Program-made: the position numbers and the translations under genes
Part shown: positions 11,801 through 22,264 of the stretch, one piece after another
Numbering within the stretch: position 1 is the first letter of the stretch
Layout of the letters: the number at the start of each line of letters is the position of its first letter
The notes under the pieces: generated by a model
Seen by the model: only the letters and a program-made list of their open reading frames with translations
Database searches by the model: none
What the model was told of the DNA's origin: nothing
NCBI GenBank assembly: GCA_018697195.1
Contig: CM031858.1
Location: 108,128,944-108,192,943 of the forward strand
Direction of reading: 5' to 3'
From: Certhia americana
Lineage: Eukaryota; Chordata; Aves; Passeriformes; Certhiidae
DNA: 64,000 nucleotides

Positions 11801-13818
11801 GCTTTACACTCTGTCTCAAATAATCAGGATAAAGCTGCTTCTTCAATGGTACAGTTTCACAGCAGCACTGGAGGTACTCTGCTTTCCTTGTCTTTCTCTC
11901 TGCTCCCATCCCATCTACAGCTTTTTCCCATGTTTGCCTTGCACTGGCATAAGTATGTATTTGATTTTCCTGTAATGTGAAGAAACTATACTTGCTGGAT
12001 TATTTTTTTTTTCCCTGAGCCTGGTCAGATGACCATCAACTCCACATTATAGAAAATGGGGACAAAATGTTATCTGGATTTGCAACCTCAGCTTAGGATG
12101 TGGATCCACAATACAACTACAAGGACAAAAAGGAATCCAATGTGAATTCTGATGTGGCGTAAGGCCTCTCATCCATCTAACTTTTAAAAACTATAATATT
12201 TCTTTTACAGGGAAATTGTTCTACTCCTTTACCCCAGTGGAGTTCCTTAAGAGTAGCAGCCTCTGTCACATCTCCAGTGTGTCCTCTCTTGCCATTGAAG
12301 TATAGTCTGTCCCCTACTCATGTGGGGGCAGGCAGATATGCAGTGGTAGAGTCAAGCTGTGCAGATTTTCCTGTCCTGGGGGACTCTGCTAGCACTTTGT
12401 GTCTTTGTTAGGGCTTCTTTTTGCTGCCTTAGCAGCGCAAAAAGCTGTGCTGCACAAGGGAATCTACCCAACAGACCCTTGCTAAAATGTTGTTCATGTG
12501 AAGACAACACAAAAGCCATCCCCAAAGTCACTAGAGTCAAACTCCAAAACTAGACAGAAAGTAAAAGGAAATCAAAGCCTGGATGGATAACTTTCCCTCT
12601 ACTAGTCTTATATTCAGGTGAAGAAGGTGAGGCGATAAGTCAGCGCTAATATGTGTGGAGACCTGGAATGTGTTTTATCATTCTCCAGTGATCTATGGTC
12701 AAGAAAAGGGCTGATGAAAGTAATTATTTATAGCAAGCATAACAACAGTGCTAGTTAAAGCTCAATAGCTGTCACTGTGACTTTAACAAAAGCTTGTGAG
12801 AGTCATACCAATTTGATTGTGTCTTAAAGTGAGTTGAACTGTAGAGAACTGCAGTTTTGTTTCTGATACCAAGAAAATCATCACAGTAGCAGCAGTAATC
12901 AAAATGAATGAACCTTACAGAGATACAATGACTATAGATCTGTTAGCATTTTTTTTTTTAACTCCTGCTCTGGTTGAACCCAAAGAAGGGAGTACTGAAT
13001 AAGAATCCACTACAACTATCAAGCGCAGTGCAGTCTGTGTGAGACTTTCACTTATTCTACTCACCTGGAAGTGAATTCCTTGTCCACAGAATAAAGAGTC
13101 ATTAAAAATAAGGTCTTTCTTTAAAATTATCACTGGGGTTTATGACCTATATTTATAGATGTATTTTGGTTTTGCTTCTGCTATGGCTGAAGTTCAATGT
13201 GTAACACTCCATCACACCAAGTGCCTTCACCCATTCAGAATAGACAATGTTGAGTTACTGCTGTGTCCATATATGTGAATTCTTGTTTAACTGTCTCAGC
13301 AGCAGTCTAAGCTAAAATATCACACTTATACAGCAGCATTAATTTACTTCAGGAACAGAACAGTGAAAATTATGACCCTGAAACCAAGTTCTCCTCTGGT
13401 CCCAGCATAATTCTTAGGATCACTTTCCTCCTTTTCTGTTGTGTCCCACAATCTTCTCCAAATGACCTCCACTGATACTCCCTGCCTTCAGAAGCTTCAG
13501 ACATCTGTGTCGCTTTTTTATCAAACAACACAGATGCTGAATTTATTTCAAAAGGTAATTCAAGACGTCTCTAGTGACTTTGTATGGCTTTCAAAGCACT
13601 AAACATATTAGCTTCATCTAATGTAAGACACCAGACCTCCAGCTTGCCTCTGATTCAGACATACTTTGCATCTCTGAAGTCTTGAAGTAATCTAATCATG
13701 TATGGATGTATGGATGAGTGCAAGTCTGCAGGAGCCAAAACAATCATAGGCTTTGGTGTGGATTCTTCATAGTGAATCAGCCTGTGAGCTTGTCCATTTC
13801 TTTAACCTTTACAGTAGC
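8900..13818. other. Unique sequence, no gene seen
   Basis: Open frames are short (up to 145 codons at 11538-11975, plus) and unrecognised. The region contains an A15 run (11489-11503), a short direct repeat of 'tttagtgctttgct'-like text near 9844-9880, and an imperfect hairpin around 12417-12444 (a CTTTTTG/CAAAAAG stem). No exon, RNA gene or transposon is apparent. Confidence 0.55.
11489..11503. repeat. A15 homopolymer
   Basis: An uninterrupted run of 15 A, read directly, followed by AATTCCCCC-type unique sequence. No transposon body is recognised on either side. Confidence 0.95.
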
Positions 13819-13833
13819 TTTTTTTTTTTTTTT
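13819..13833. repeat. T15 homopolymer at the CR1 5' junction
   Basis: An uninterrupted run of 15 T lies immediately upstream of the CR1 element that starts near 13839. It may be part of the pre-insertion target or an artefact of the 5' junction. Confidence 0.95.
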
Positions 13834-13838
13834 GGATA

Positions 13839-14275
13839 TGAGCCTGTAATGTGCACTTGCGGTTGAGAAAGCTGACCGTGTGGGCTGCATCTAACATTGA
13901 GGAAGGCTATTCTGCCCTTCTACTCTGCTCTGGTGAGATCCTACCTGGAGTGCTGTGTTCAGTTCAGGGTCCACAGTACAGGAAAGACATGGATCCTGGA
14001 GCGGATCCAGAGGAGGGTCACAAAGGTGACCAGAGGGATAAAGCACCTTTCCTGAGAGGAAAGGCTGAGAGATATGGGGTTTTTAAGCCTGGAAGAGAGA
14101 AAGCTGCAGGGAGATGTTATTGTGGCCTTTAAATATTTAAAGGGATAATATAAGAAAGATGGGATAGACTTTTTATTAGGGCTTGTTGAGATAGAAGATG
14201 TCCCTGCTCCTTGTGGGGGACGCTGGACTAGGTGACCTTTAAAGGTCCGTTTCAACACAAACTATTCTATGATTC
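13839..14275 (+). mobile_element. CR1 LINE, 5'-truncated, plus strand, intact 3' end
   Basis: This is the clearest CR1 copy in the window. It begins inside the reverse-transcriptase ORF2 (GAGCCTGTAATGTGCACTTG, then GGGCTGCATC) and continues through 'ctactctgctctggtgagatc', 'tacctggagtgctgtgttca', 'gatccagaggagggtcacaa' and the region coding the C-terminal end of the RT. It ends with the 3'UTR signature 'ggactaggtgacctttaaag' and the terminal ATTCTATGATTC (14264-14275). The element is about 437 bp, normal for the 5'-truncated copies that make up most avian CR1. The 93-codon frame open across it (13851-14132) is not the RT reading frame, which is broken, so the copy is dead. Truncation at a T15 tract is noted. 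Confidence 0.95.
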
Positions 14276-15696
14276 AGTAAATATCAAAAGGGATAAAAAT
14301 GTCATAAATCTGTATATAGTTCAAGCTGATATTCTATTTCTACTGGCAATGTTATAGTATTTTTGCATTAATGATGTCTTGAGATATTTGAAATGATGAT
14401 TAGTCATTCATATGCTAACTTCTTTAACTGTGTTTCACAACATTAAACATACCTCTATTTTTATGCAGTTTATGATCTCAAAATCCATTCTATCCTTATT
14501 TTTAGAGGCAGGAATTTTAACAAACCAAACATTAAAAAGAAAGCTGCAAGAGCTGCTTGACCATCAGTATTAATTGTGGGAAAATTAAATTCATCAAATG
14601 ACATGTGATGAATGTGATATCAATTGTCCTTGAAATATTCTTCCATTTTGCCTTGAATCTGGGTGGTGTGTCACCAGTTTTGCACTCCCCACTGTGCTGG
14701 AATTTGATTTCAGAATGAATTGCAATCCTGCTCTGAGTTCTGTGATACTGTCTTTTCTTGTTAAAATTAAGCTATAGTATATTCCCATACTGCACTCACT
14801 GCAATTTTTGTATGTGTACATGGACAGCTTATCAGTGTCCAGACTTCATTCCAACACTTATAAAACAGTACAAAGTCAGAATATTCTGCCAGTTTATTAG
14901 ATAAGAAGGTGTATATTACACAGAAATATGTGGAGGACACAAAGGGCAAACCACAGTGTTTCCATCACCCTGCAAACACCCTTGTGAACACTTATTTTCT
15001 GTTGAGAGTGATTAACTCTCAAACACACTTGCTGTGTGTTCACCTGACTGCAGTATGACAGCCCAGGTCTCCTTTTTCCTTGCCAAGGGTGCCATGGCCT
15101 TTCTGCCTTGCCCCTTGTATCAGGCACCCTGACAGCACCCACTGCTCCAGCTGCAGCAAAGGGTTTTACAAAGCAAACCCACCGGGTTTGATAGGAATTT
15201 TATATTAAACACTAGATGTCACTGGCATACTCTTAACACAGTGTGTTGGAATTGACTGCACAGTGCTTGCTCAGCCCCTCACCCAAATGCAGAAGCTTTC
15301 TTGGTGCCTGTACCTCACTGTCAGAGACCCCACAAATCCTCCTCAAGTAAGATATGGAGGTGTTTCCAATGCTCTCACTACCCAAACTGTGTCTTTGCTT
15401 GGGAAGCAGCAAGTACAAGTGTCTTTACAACGGTCAGTTTTGCTGCATTTGTGCATTCTCATTGGTCTCAGACAAACATGTAAGTACATGAAAAAAGCAC
15501 AGGTTACCCAGAAAGAAAATTATTCTACCATTAAGTAAAAGACTAATCTACAGGGCCCTGTCCTTTCTCTGAAGGAGAATGGTTGTCCAGCACAGCAATC
15601 AGGTCACACCTGTTTATCCATGCTGTGAATAGCAAAAAAGTGGATTTGCTTTGGAAGAGACATAAACAAGATGTAATCAATTTCAAATATTGTCAG
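14276..15696. other. Unique sequence, no gene seen
   Basis: Open frames of 60-91 codons on both strands overlap one another and carry no recognisable motif. A moderately GC-rich stretch lies at 14930-15180. I could not assign it to a repeat or exon. Confidence 0.55.

Positions 15697-15722
<26 letters not shown>
15697..15722. repeat. T26 homopolymer
   Basis: The longest single-base run in the window, 26 consecutive T. If it were the tail of a minus-strand retrocopy, the copy would lie to the right. That sequence shows no convincing poly(A) signal or recognisable gene, so it is annotated as a simple repeat. Confidence 0.95.
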
Positions 15723-15729
<7 letters not shown>

Positions 15730-16165
15730 CTTGATTGTGAAATAAGTTATGAATAAATCATCTTGGTTATTTTTCTATCCTTTGGGCACATTTTAACAAC
15801 TTCTTTGTAACAAGGCTTATGCAACACACTCCTGTGTCAAGATGCAAGTTTAAATTCTGTGCAGGCTTTTCCTCTCTCTTCAGCAAGTCCATGACTGGTA
15901 ACAGCAGCCTGGAACTCTGGCACAGCCAAGGTAAACAAAAACAGTGCCCAGTGGTAAACAAGAAAACTTTCAGCTTGTATGATAGCCTTTGGAAAGAACT
16001 GAGACATCCTCTTCTCAGGACATACTGCCAGACCCTGGAAAATGTGCGGGGTGAAGTGCAAGCTGGCAACAGGCAGGTCAACAGCTGTCCCTTGGTGCAA
16101 AAGTCAAGGAGAGCTGAAAGTGGTCTGGTATTTATGAGAGTGTATCTAAGAGCTGGCAGAAGAAT
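15723..16165. other. Unique sequence, longest open frame judged chance
   Basis: Part of a 180-codon plus-strand frame (15819-16361), the longest in the window. The conceptual product shows no domain, runs through low-complexity T/G-rich DNA in its last third, and shares its span with open frames on the minus strand (15767-16081 and 15837-16100). I read it as noncoding. Confidence 0.6.
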
Positions 16166-16249
16166 TTCCCTGCCTATTTTGTTTGGGTTTTTTTGTGGGT
16201 TTGTTTTTAATTATTTTCCCTTTTTCTTTAGGGATGGGGGGGTGGGGGG
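16166..16249 (+). repeat. T/G low-complexity tract with G-quadruplex-capable run
   Basis: The T- and G-rich tract ends in GGGATGGGGGGGTGGGGGG (16231-16249). This can be divided into four G-runs of at least three with 1-2 nt loops, so it meets the usual sequence rule for an intramolecular G-quadruplex on the plus strand. Whether it forms is not shown by sequence. Confidence 0.7.
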
Positions 16250-16569
16250 AATTGTCCCCAGTTTTCAAAGCATAAAAATGGGTATGGAAACATCTGAGCT
16301 CAGTCATCTGACCAACTGTGAGCTAGGTATCATATACTGTGCTAAGAATGAAAGTGTTTGATGACCTCAGAAATTCTGAAAACAATTATAAATTCTAGGG
16401 TTAGAACTGAGATGTTCTTTGTGTCTATACAGAGCTGATCACATCCAGCTTTGATTTGGGACACATCCTGTTTCCATCTCTGCAAGTCACATCTACCCAG
16501 AAAGGAAGTCCTGAAGCTCCTCTCCATTCCAACACAAGTCAGTCATTGGGGTGGCCCTGAGCATTCAGG

Positions 16570-16605
16570 ATAATTTGGGGCATCTGATGCAGGGCCCCAA
16601 ATTAT
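16570..16605. repeat. Perfect 12-bp inverted repeat (hairpin)
   Basis: The left arm ATAATTTGGGGC (16570-16581) is the exact reverse complement of the right arm GCCCCAAATTAT (16594-16605), separated by 12 nt. Rough expectation for a perfect 12-bp stem with a loop of 20 nt or less in 64 kb is below 0.1. No terminal repeats of a known MITE are recognised. Too small for a typical pre-miRNA. Confidence 0.85.
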
Positions 16606-19220
16606 GTCATATTACATCCATTCCCTTATCTTAAGGAGCAAATATAGAGTCTCATTAAGTATCAGTCACATGGAAACCATTACAAACTCAGGAATTGTTC
16701 CCTTCTAAAAAAGAAAATAGACCCAAACACCCTGTTTCCTTCATCTCTACTTCCTTTCCCACATTTCAAATGCTGAGTAAGGAACTGGGTTTGTACTGTG
16801 TTTTAAAAGACCCACCACCTCTGGCACCAACATGAACAATGGTTACTCATGTAGAGGTCTTTCTAGGTTGAAATAAAAGCTTAAAGGCAGAGCCCAAGCT
16901 GTCTTATTCTGGCTAGGCATGAAATGAAAATGAGTAGAAAACAAATTATGAACAAGATAAAGATTAAAGAAAACAAGATAAAGCCATTGAGAGATGAAAC
17001 CTGTAATAAACCTTTATTTCTGAATAGTTCACTCTTCCTTTATCCTTTCATTGTGTAAAGATTCCATATAAAGAGCATGATTTCCGTGGAAATCAAACAA
17101 GTAAAAATGCATATTCCAAATACATTAAACATTTTTACAGAGGATTATTATACAATTTTCTTTTAAAAATTCAATCAATTTTTATTCAAATAAGTTGCAT
17201 TTAGAAAGCAAACTGAGCATTGTTTTTTTTTCCCAGAACTCACCTGTTTTTATAATCAAAGGGAATACACAAATATTCAAAATTTTTCCAATCTTTTTGT
17301 TCCTCCTTCCTAATGCGGAGTTTCTCAGTAATGACTTTCCAACTGCCAAATGCTGATATAGGTAAAAAGTCATACATTTGAAAATCTAATTCAGCTTCCA
17401 AGGATCATAATGTTCATGTGCAGATATTTCAGAAAGCCACTTATTTACTGAGTATATCTGGTTCTCATGGCATGGTGCCATATCACAGGAACATTGATGT
17501 CCTCCTGTCTTACACAAGAAAATTTTCACTAAAATCCTAATGGCAAGGAAGTTTCAAAGAAGTGTGAGTATCCTTCCTAATCCGTCTCTCCATGTTGCCC
17601 TGAATTTGTTTCAACAACTTTCAAATGTTCAGTTTCACTAATAGCAAAATTATAAAAAAAGCTATTAGCATTGCAGTTTTATTAACTTCAGTAAACACAT
17701 ACTTATTTTTTTCCCAAATTTTTCAACTTTTAAATCTCTGCTGAAGTTCTGATTGACCAGTGGTGCATATTTCACAGTTAATTTTGCCTGTAAACTTTCT
17801 CTACTTGCTCAGGAACTTAACATGACAGATTATGGAAACAACCAGCCATTCTTTTGTTTGATATATTTCAACATCATCCATGAAACCCTGATGACACTGA
17901 AATCACTGGGAACTCTACAATTAATTTGAACAAAGCCATCATTTTATCTCTGTCTCTTTGTGGACTGAGGACAATGTTACCCTTTTAATAAATTTTATTA
18001 ATCAATCTTTTCCATTGATTTCTTTGGGAGAGAAGCCTACCCCAAACATGTTATTCACAAAGTATATTAAACTACACACCTAACAGGTGAATAAATACTT
18101 GCTTTTTTGTCACTGGACAGCTCCAAACCTGTATTCTATAGCAATACCAGCAATTCAGAATGCTCTAAGGAGTTCAGAGAGCAATCTGTAGTTTGCTTAC
18201 AACAATCAATCACTCAGCACCATCTGCAGAGTGCTACAGCTCTGATGGGGGTGCAAAGGTGGGGTGCCACTTTCTCCTCCCCGTTGTGCTCCTACCCTCC
18301 AGTCCCTGTGTGCCCCTACTCCTGCAGTGCCTGTTTCCTTCCACACCTTTGGCCTCTGCTGGTTCTCTGGAATACATTGCAGCTTCTTTTGTCCTTCCCA
18401 TCACCTTCTGTATAGTTACTCCTGTAGCCTTGGCATTTATAAACAGCTTAGATAATTTAGCCACGTAAGCTATTAACCACAGCCTTTTATTTTCAGTTAT
18501 CAAACTGTAAAACTTTTTTCATCCTTCCTTACAAGCCTGGGTTATTAGCAAACCCATCTGTGAGGTTCAGCAGCCTGTGTGATTAACACACCCATCTGCT
18601 TCAAATCTGTTGATAATCTGCAGATCAAAGTCCCACTTGACTATGGTCATTAACACCTTTCAGCACAAGAATATAATTCAAATATACTTTTGCTAAGATT
18701 TAATTTTTTTTTGTAATGCTAAGAATCTGTTTCAGATTACTGTTTTCTTAAGGAAATTCTAAGTGCTTTAATGCTCTTGAGAAGCAAGTGGAAAAGAGGT
18801 TTTGGTGCAATAGAATCTCTTTTTCTTTAACTGTTTATTCTTCAAAGAAACAAAAGGCAGGGGCTTGCACCTTCCCCTAGTTATCCTGCATCCCAGTTTC
18901 AACATCTGCAGCACAAACAGTATTTTCCTTGCATGAAATGTCTTGTGCTTTAAACCACCCTTCCATTTGCAGTGCCTCTCAGGACTTCTTGGTAACTGAG
19001 CTTCCCTATTTATTAAATGTGACAAAATATTGCTTTCTCACAACAGTAAAGTATTCATGCTGGCTATCAACCTCCACTGCTTTAGTTTGGAAATTATGTA
19101 ATGCAAATGATAAAGATTTTTCTGTCCCTTCATGCTCCAGGACAGCCACAAATTAACATTTGTTACAAGCAAGTTAACTATTTTATTGCTTTTTAAAGTC
19201 AGATATATTGATTACATAAT
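16606..19220. other. Unique sequence, no gene seen
   Basis: A+T-rich with a pyrimidine-rich, relatively GC-rich patch at 18240-18380. Three overlapping frames there (60-100 codons) share the composition bias but no motif. I found no repeat or exon to call. Confidence 0.55.
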
Positions 19221-19273
19221 TTTCTATTTGAGTCTCCTTGGTACTGCTCCTTTCTATTTGAAAATCCTTGGTA
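19221..19273 (+). repeat. 30-bp-period local duplication
   Basis: TTTCTATTTGA plus CCTTGGTA occur twice with the same spacing (19221-19243 and 19251-19273), differing only in the four bases between them (GTCT versus AAAT). This is a simple two-copy tandem duplication with a period of 30 bp. Confidence 0.8.
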
Positions 19274-21789
19274 AAACAACACTAGATCACAAAAATGTTG
19301 GCTGAAGTGAATCCAGGCTCAATATGCAATGCAGAGCAAGAAGATAAATCTTTCTGGGATATCATCTTTTTCTTCTCACATTTCACTGAAATACATTACC
19401 CACTGTGAAAGGAAGAAAAGCCTCAAGGGCTCTTGGTATTTCACAACTGTGAATTTCCAACTGCTTGCTATATTTATGGCTACATTATCAGTCTTCATCA
19501 GGATGCAGTAAATACCTTTGCAGAGGTCAGTATCTTGGATTTAGTTCAATTGTTATTTTCAGTTGTGGTAGAAACTTGACTTAAATCACTTCTGTCATGT
19601 ACTTGAGACACTCAGCTTGTTCCACTGTCTCCTGCTCCTGCTGAAACAAAGGACATCACTCCTGCATGGGGCCACTGAGAATAAGAAATTCTGCTTTGTT
19701 GCGTTTCTGACAGCTCTCCTTCCGTCAGTCTTCTTGCTCCCAGCACTGGTCTGATCCTTTAGAAAAGAAAGATATATCAGTAATTTCTGTTTTAACATCT
19801 CCATTTGGCTTTCAGTCTCTTGGTCTTCATTCCTGCACTTCCTTTTTTCAAATCCACCTGTCTGAAAATCCATTATTTCCCATGTATACCTGCAATTATT
19901 GCAGGTCAGCAGGAAAAAAAAAAATCTTATTTTTCCATTGTTCAGTTTACCTCAGGCTTCAATACAGAGCACCATAGCACTCAGTCATGCAAGATTTCTG
20001 TAGCATCCAGATTTCCAGATTTTATACTGCCTGTATTCCTGTCACTTTCTTCTAAGTGAAAACTAATTCTCCCTACAAGGACTTTTCCCCCTATCTTTCC
20101 ACTCCTACGCCTTCTACCCACCTCCATATACTTCACTCCTGTATTTGACACAGACCTCTAATTAGCCTAATTAAATCAGATCAGTGTGTCCCCTTTATAG
20201 AAATAAATTATGTATAAAAATATTGATTGAGCTGAAATGTAACCCTCCCTGGAACATTCTTGCTCAGAGCAGATGTCATTTGTAAAATGTGCTAGCAGCT
20301 TGCCTGCCTGAGACAAATTTCTCTCTAACTCTTAACTTGGTTGTTTCTTAGTCACTTATTGTAATAGTTTCAAACTCTAACCCAAAGTCATCATTAATCT
20401 CCACCTAGGAGAAATACATTCACAACCCATGTTCCCTCAGAGAGTTGTGATTCCCCGCTCTTTGTCATATTTCCTCATTTTCACTTGTTCTCAACTCCTC
20501 TCTGTGATCTAGCAGTTTCCACTCAGCCTCAGATAAGGTTTCACATTACTTGCTCTAAAAATAACGACATTTTCAAGCTGCAATTCCGTCTTCTTGCCTT
20601 CATCTCTGGCGTCTTAGAACCTCCAACCTGCTGGAGAGAGAGCAACATTGTGTCCAAAATTGCTCTTCTCTGGGGTCTGCCGGCTGTCCATGTCTTCCCA
20701 GGACTCCACACAAGTGCTCAGCTCTGCTGGCTCTGCTTGAACTCATAGGACAGTGAGTTCTTCTCCTGCTACTTTCAGGTGGTCAGCCAGCTCTACTTAC
20801 ACCCATTTAAATACTACCCTGGCCCTCCCACATGGAAACTGTCAAGTCTTTCCCTTAGGCCATTGCCTTTCCCTTAGCCTTATCCCTTTTCAGCCTATAG
20901 ACCTCTTCTTGGCTTCCTGTCCAGAGCTATCAGAATGTCACATCTACTACTGGGTTTTTAGGCTTCAATAACCAGCATTAGATTTATCAAGATTTCATTT
21001 TCTGTATTCAGTTAAAAACTTCACACTTGTACCAAATATGTGAGCCCCAAAAGTTAGTGTTACTTCTCCCTGTACTTGCCTCCTACCCTTGTCTGCCTTC
21101 TTCAAATCATATTTCTTCTTCCTTGGCCTGCAAAACCCACTCTTTTCCATTCTTCCAATCAACCCCTTTGGCAGAGTGAAATTCATTCCCTGAAAATGAG
21201 AGGTCATGCCTTTCTTTTCTACTTCTTCAGTCACAGCACCCCCATTACTGAGAAATTGCTTTCACCAACTGCAAGAACAAAGGGACCACCATATATACCT
21301 GAGCTGACCTCTGTTACATCAAAGACATATGAAATATGCTCCTATTTCAGAGCAGATCCTTTAGAAAAAACTCCAATTTTATTTTTTAATTCTTTCTCTT
21401 GATACAGAATCCACAAACAAACACTGGTAAATTGGTTCACTGCAACTTGGAGAGAGTTTTACTTCCAGCTTTCATCCATTTGACCTTGTTTTTCTTTTTG
21501 CTGGAGAGCAAAGAGCCTTCTATCCTTCAAGTGGAACACTTCCTGCATTCATCTTTCCTTAGAATAAATCAGCTGAGAACCCTAAGCTATGAGTCATGTT
21601 TTTGAGGGCTTTAATAGCCCTCAGAACCTTCTCCCATTCTTTAGTGATGGAAAGCATACAATTTTCTACCATAGGTTGTGCTGTGTCAAATAACAAAACT
21701 TCCCTCACTCACTCTATCCATATCACTTGTCAGTGTGAGTACCAGGATCCCCAGACCTTCCAGTATTAGAAAGATAAACATTCCAAGAA
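19274..21789. other. Pyrimidine-rich unique sequence, no gene seen
   Basis: From about 19,800 to 21,600 the plus strand is visibly rich in C and T. This strand asymmetry could reflect transcription or just composition. Open frames up to 108 codons (21076-21402) follow the bias and are not recognised. A 7-bp hairpin (21777-21793) abuts the LTR that follows. Confidence 0.5.
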
Positions 21790-22264
21790 TGTTGTGAGGT
21801 GAACCCCTTGTCTTTATCTGGTCCTTCTTCTCAGGGTCACGATTACAAGCACGAGAACAGAATTCTTGTTCAGACTTGGATGTTTATTATTTCTTATCTA
21901 CTTTACAGCCCCACTGACCATGAGTGCTTCTACATGCTAAGTTAACAGAGCAAAAATGGAATACAGTGTTCTGCCTTCAAGGTCTTTTTAAGCCTAACCT
22001 ACCCAAGTATGAGATGCCAGCTAATTTATATTTACTTTTAACCCAATAACTAATCGCCCATGTTCTGTACTGTGAATTTTTTCAACCAATCACACAAAAC
22101 CACCCAAACTTGTGAAGAAGAAGGAGAAGGAGAAAAAGAAGAAGACTACTCCCTAAAACCTCCATCTTGTTTCATATGTATTACTATATCCCAAACCCCC
22201 AAACTCTAGATTTTTCACCCTGTGAGTTTACACACTTCTATTCAACTACACACTCATGATTTCA
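21790..22264 (-). mobile_element. Solo LTR of an avian endogenous retrovirus (minus strand), probable
   Basis: A block of about 475 bp has LTR architecture when read on the minus strand. It starts TGAAATCATGAG near 22264. A purine-repeat stretch appears on the plus strand as GAAGAAGAAGGAGAAGG (22117-22142), and TTGGTTG-type CAAT-like and CTTAAAAAG TATA-like elements follow. The polyadenylation signal AATAAACATCC is the reverse complement of the text at 21880-21890. It ends CTCACAACA at 21790. The sequence resembles an LTR family common in songbirds that I know from memory. No second LTR, primer-binding site or gag/pol/env sequence is nearby, so this is a solo LTR. I could not find a clean target-site duplication, so the ends are approximate. 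Confidence 0.6.

Noticed and set aside
13851..14132. 93-codon open frame (+)
   Set aside because: Runs through the CR1 element in a frame other than the reverse transcriptase; a shadow of the transposon.
15697..15722. T26 tract as the tail of a minus-strand retrocopy
   Set aside because: No poly(A) signal, flanking direct repeat or recognisable body to its right.
15819..16361. Longest open frame, 180 codons (+)
   Set aside because: Length is near the chance maximum for 64 kb of A+T-rich DNA. It ends in low-complexity T/G sequence, is overlapped by minus-strand open frames, and has no domain.
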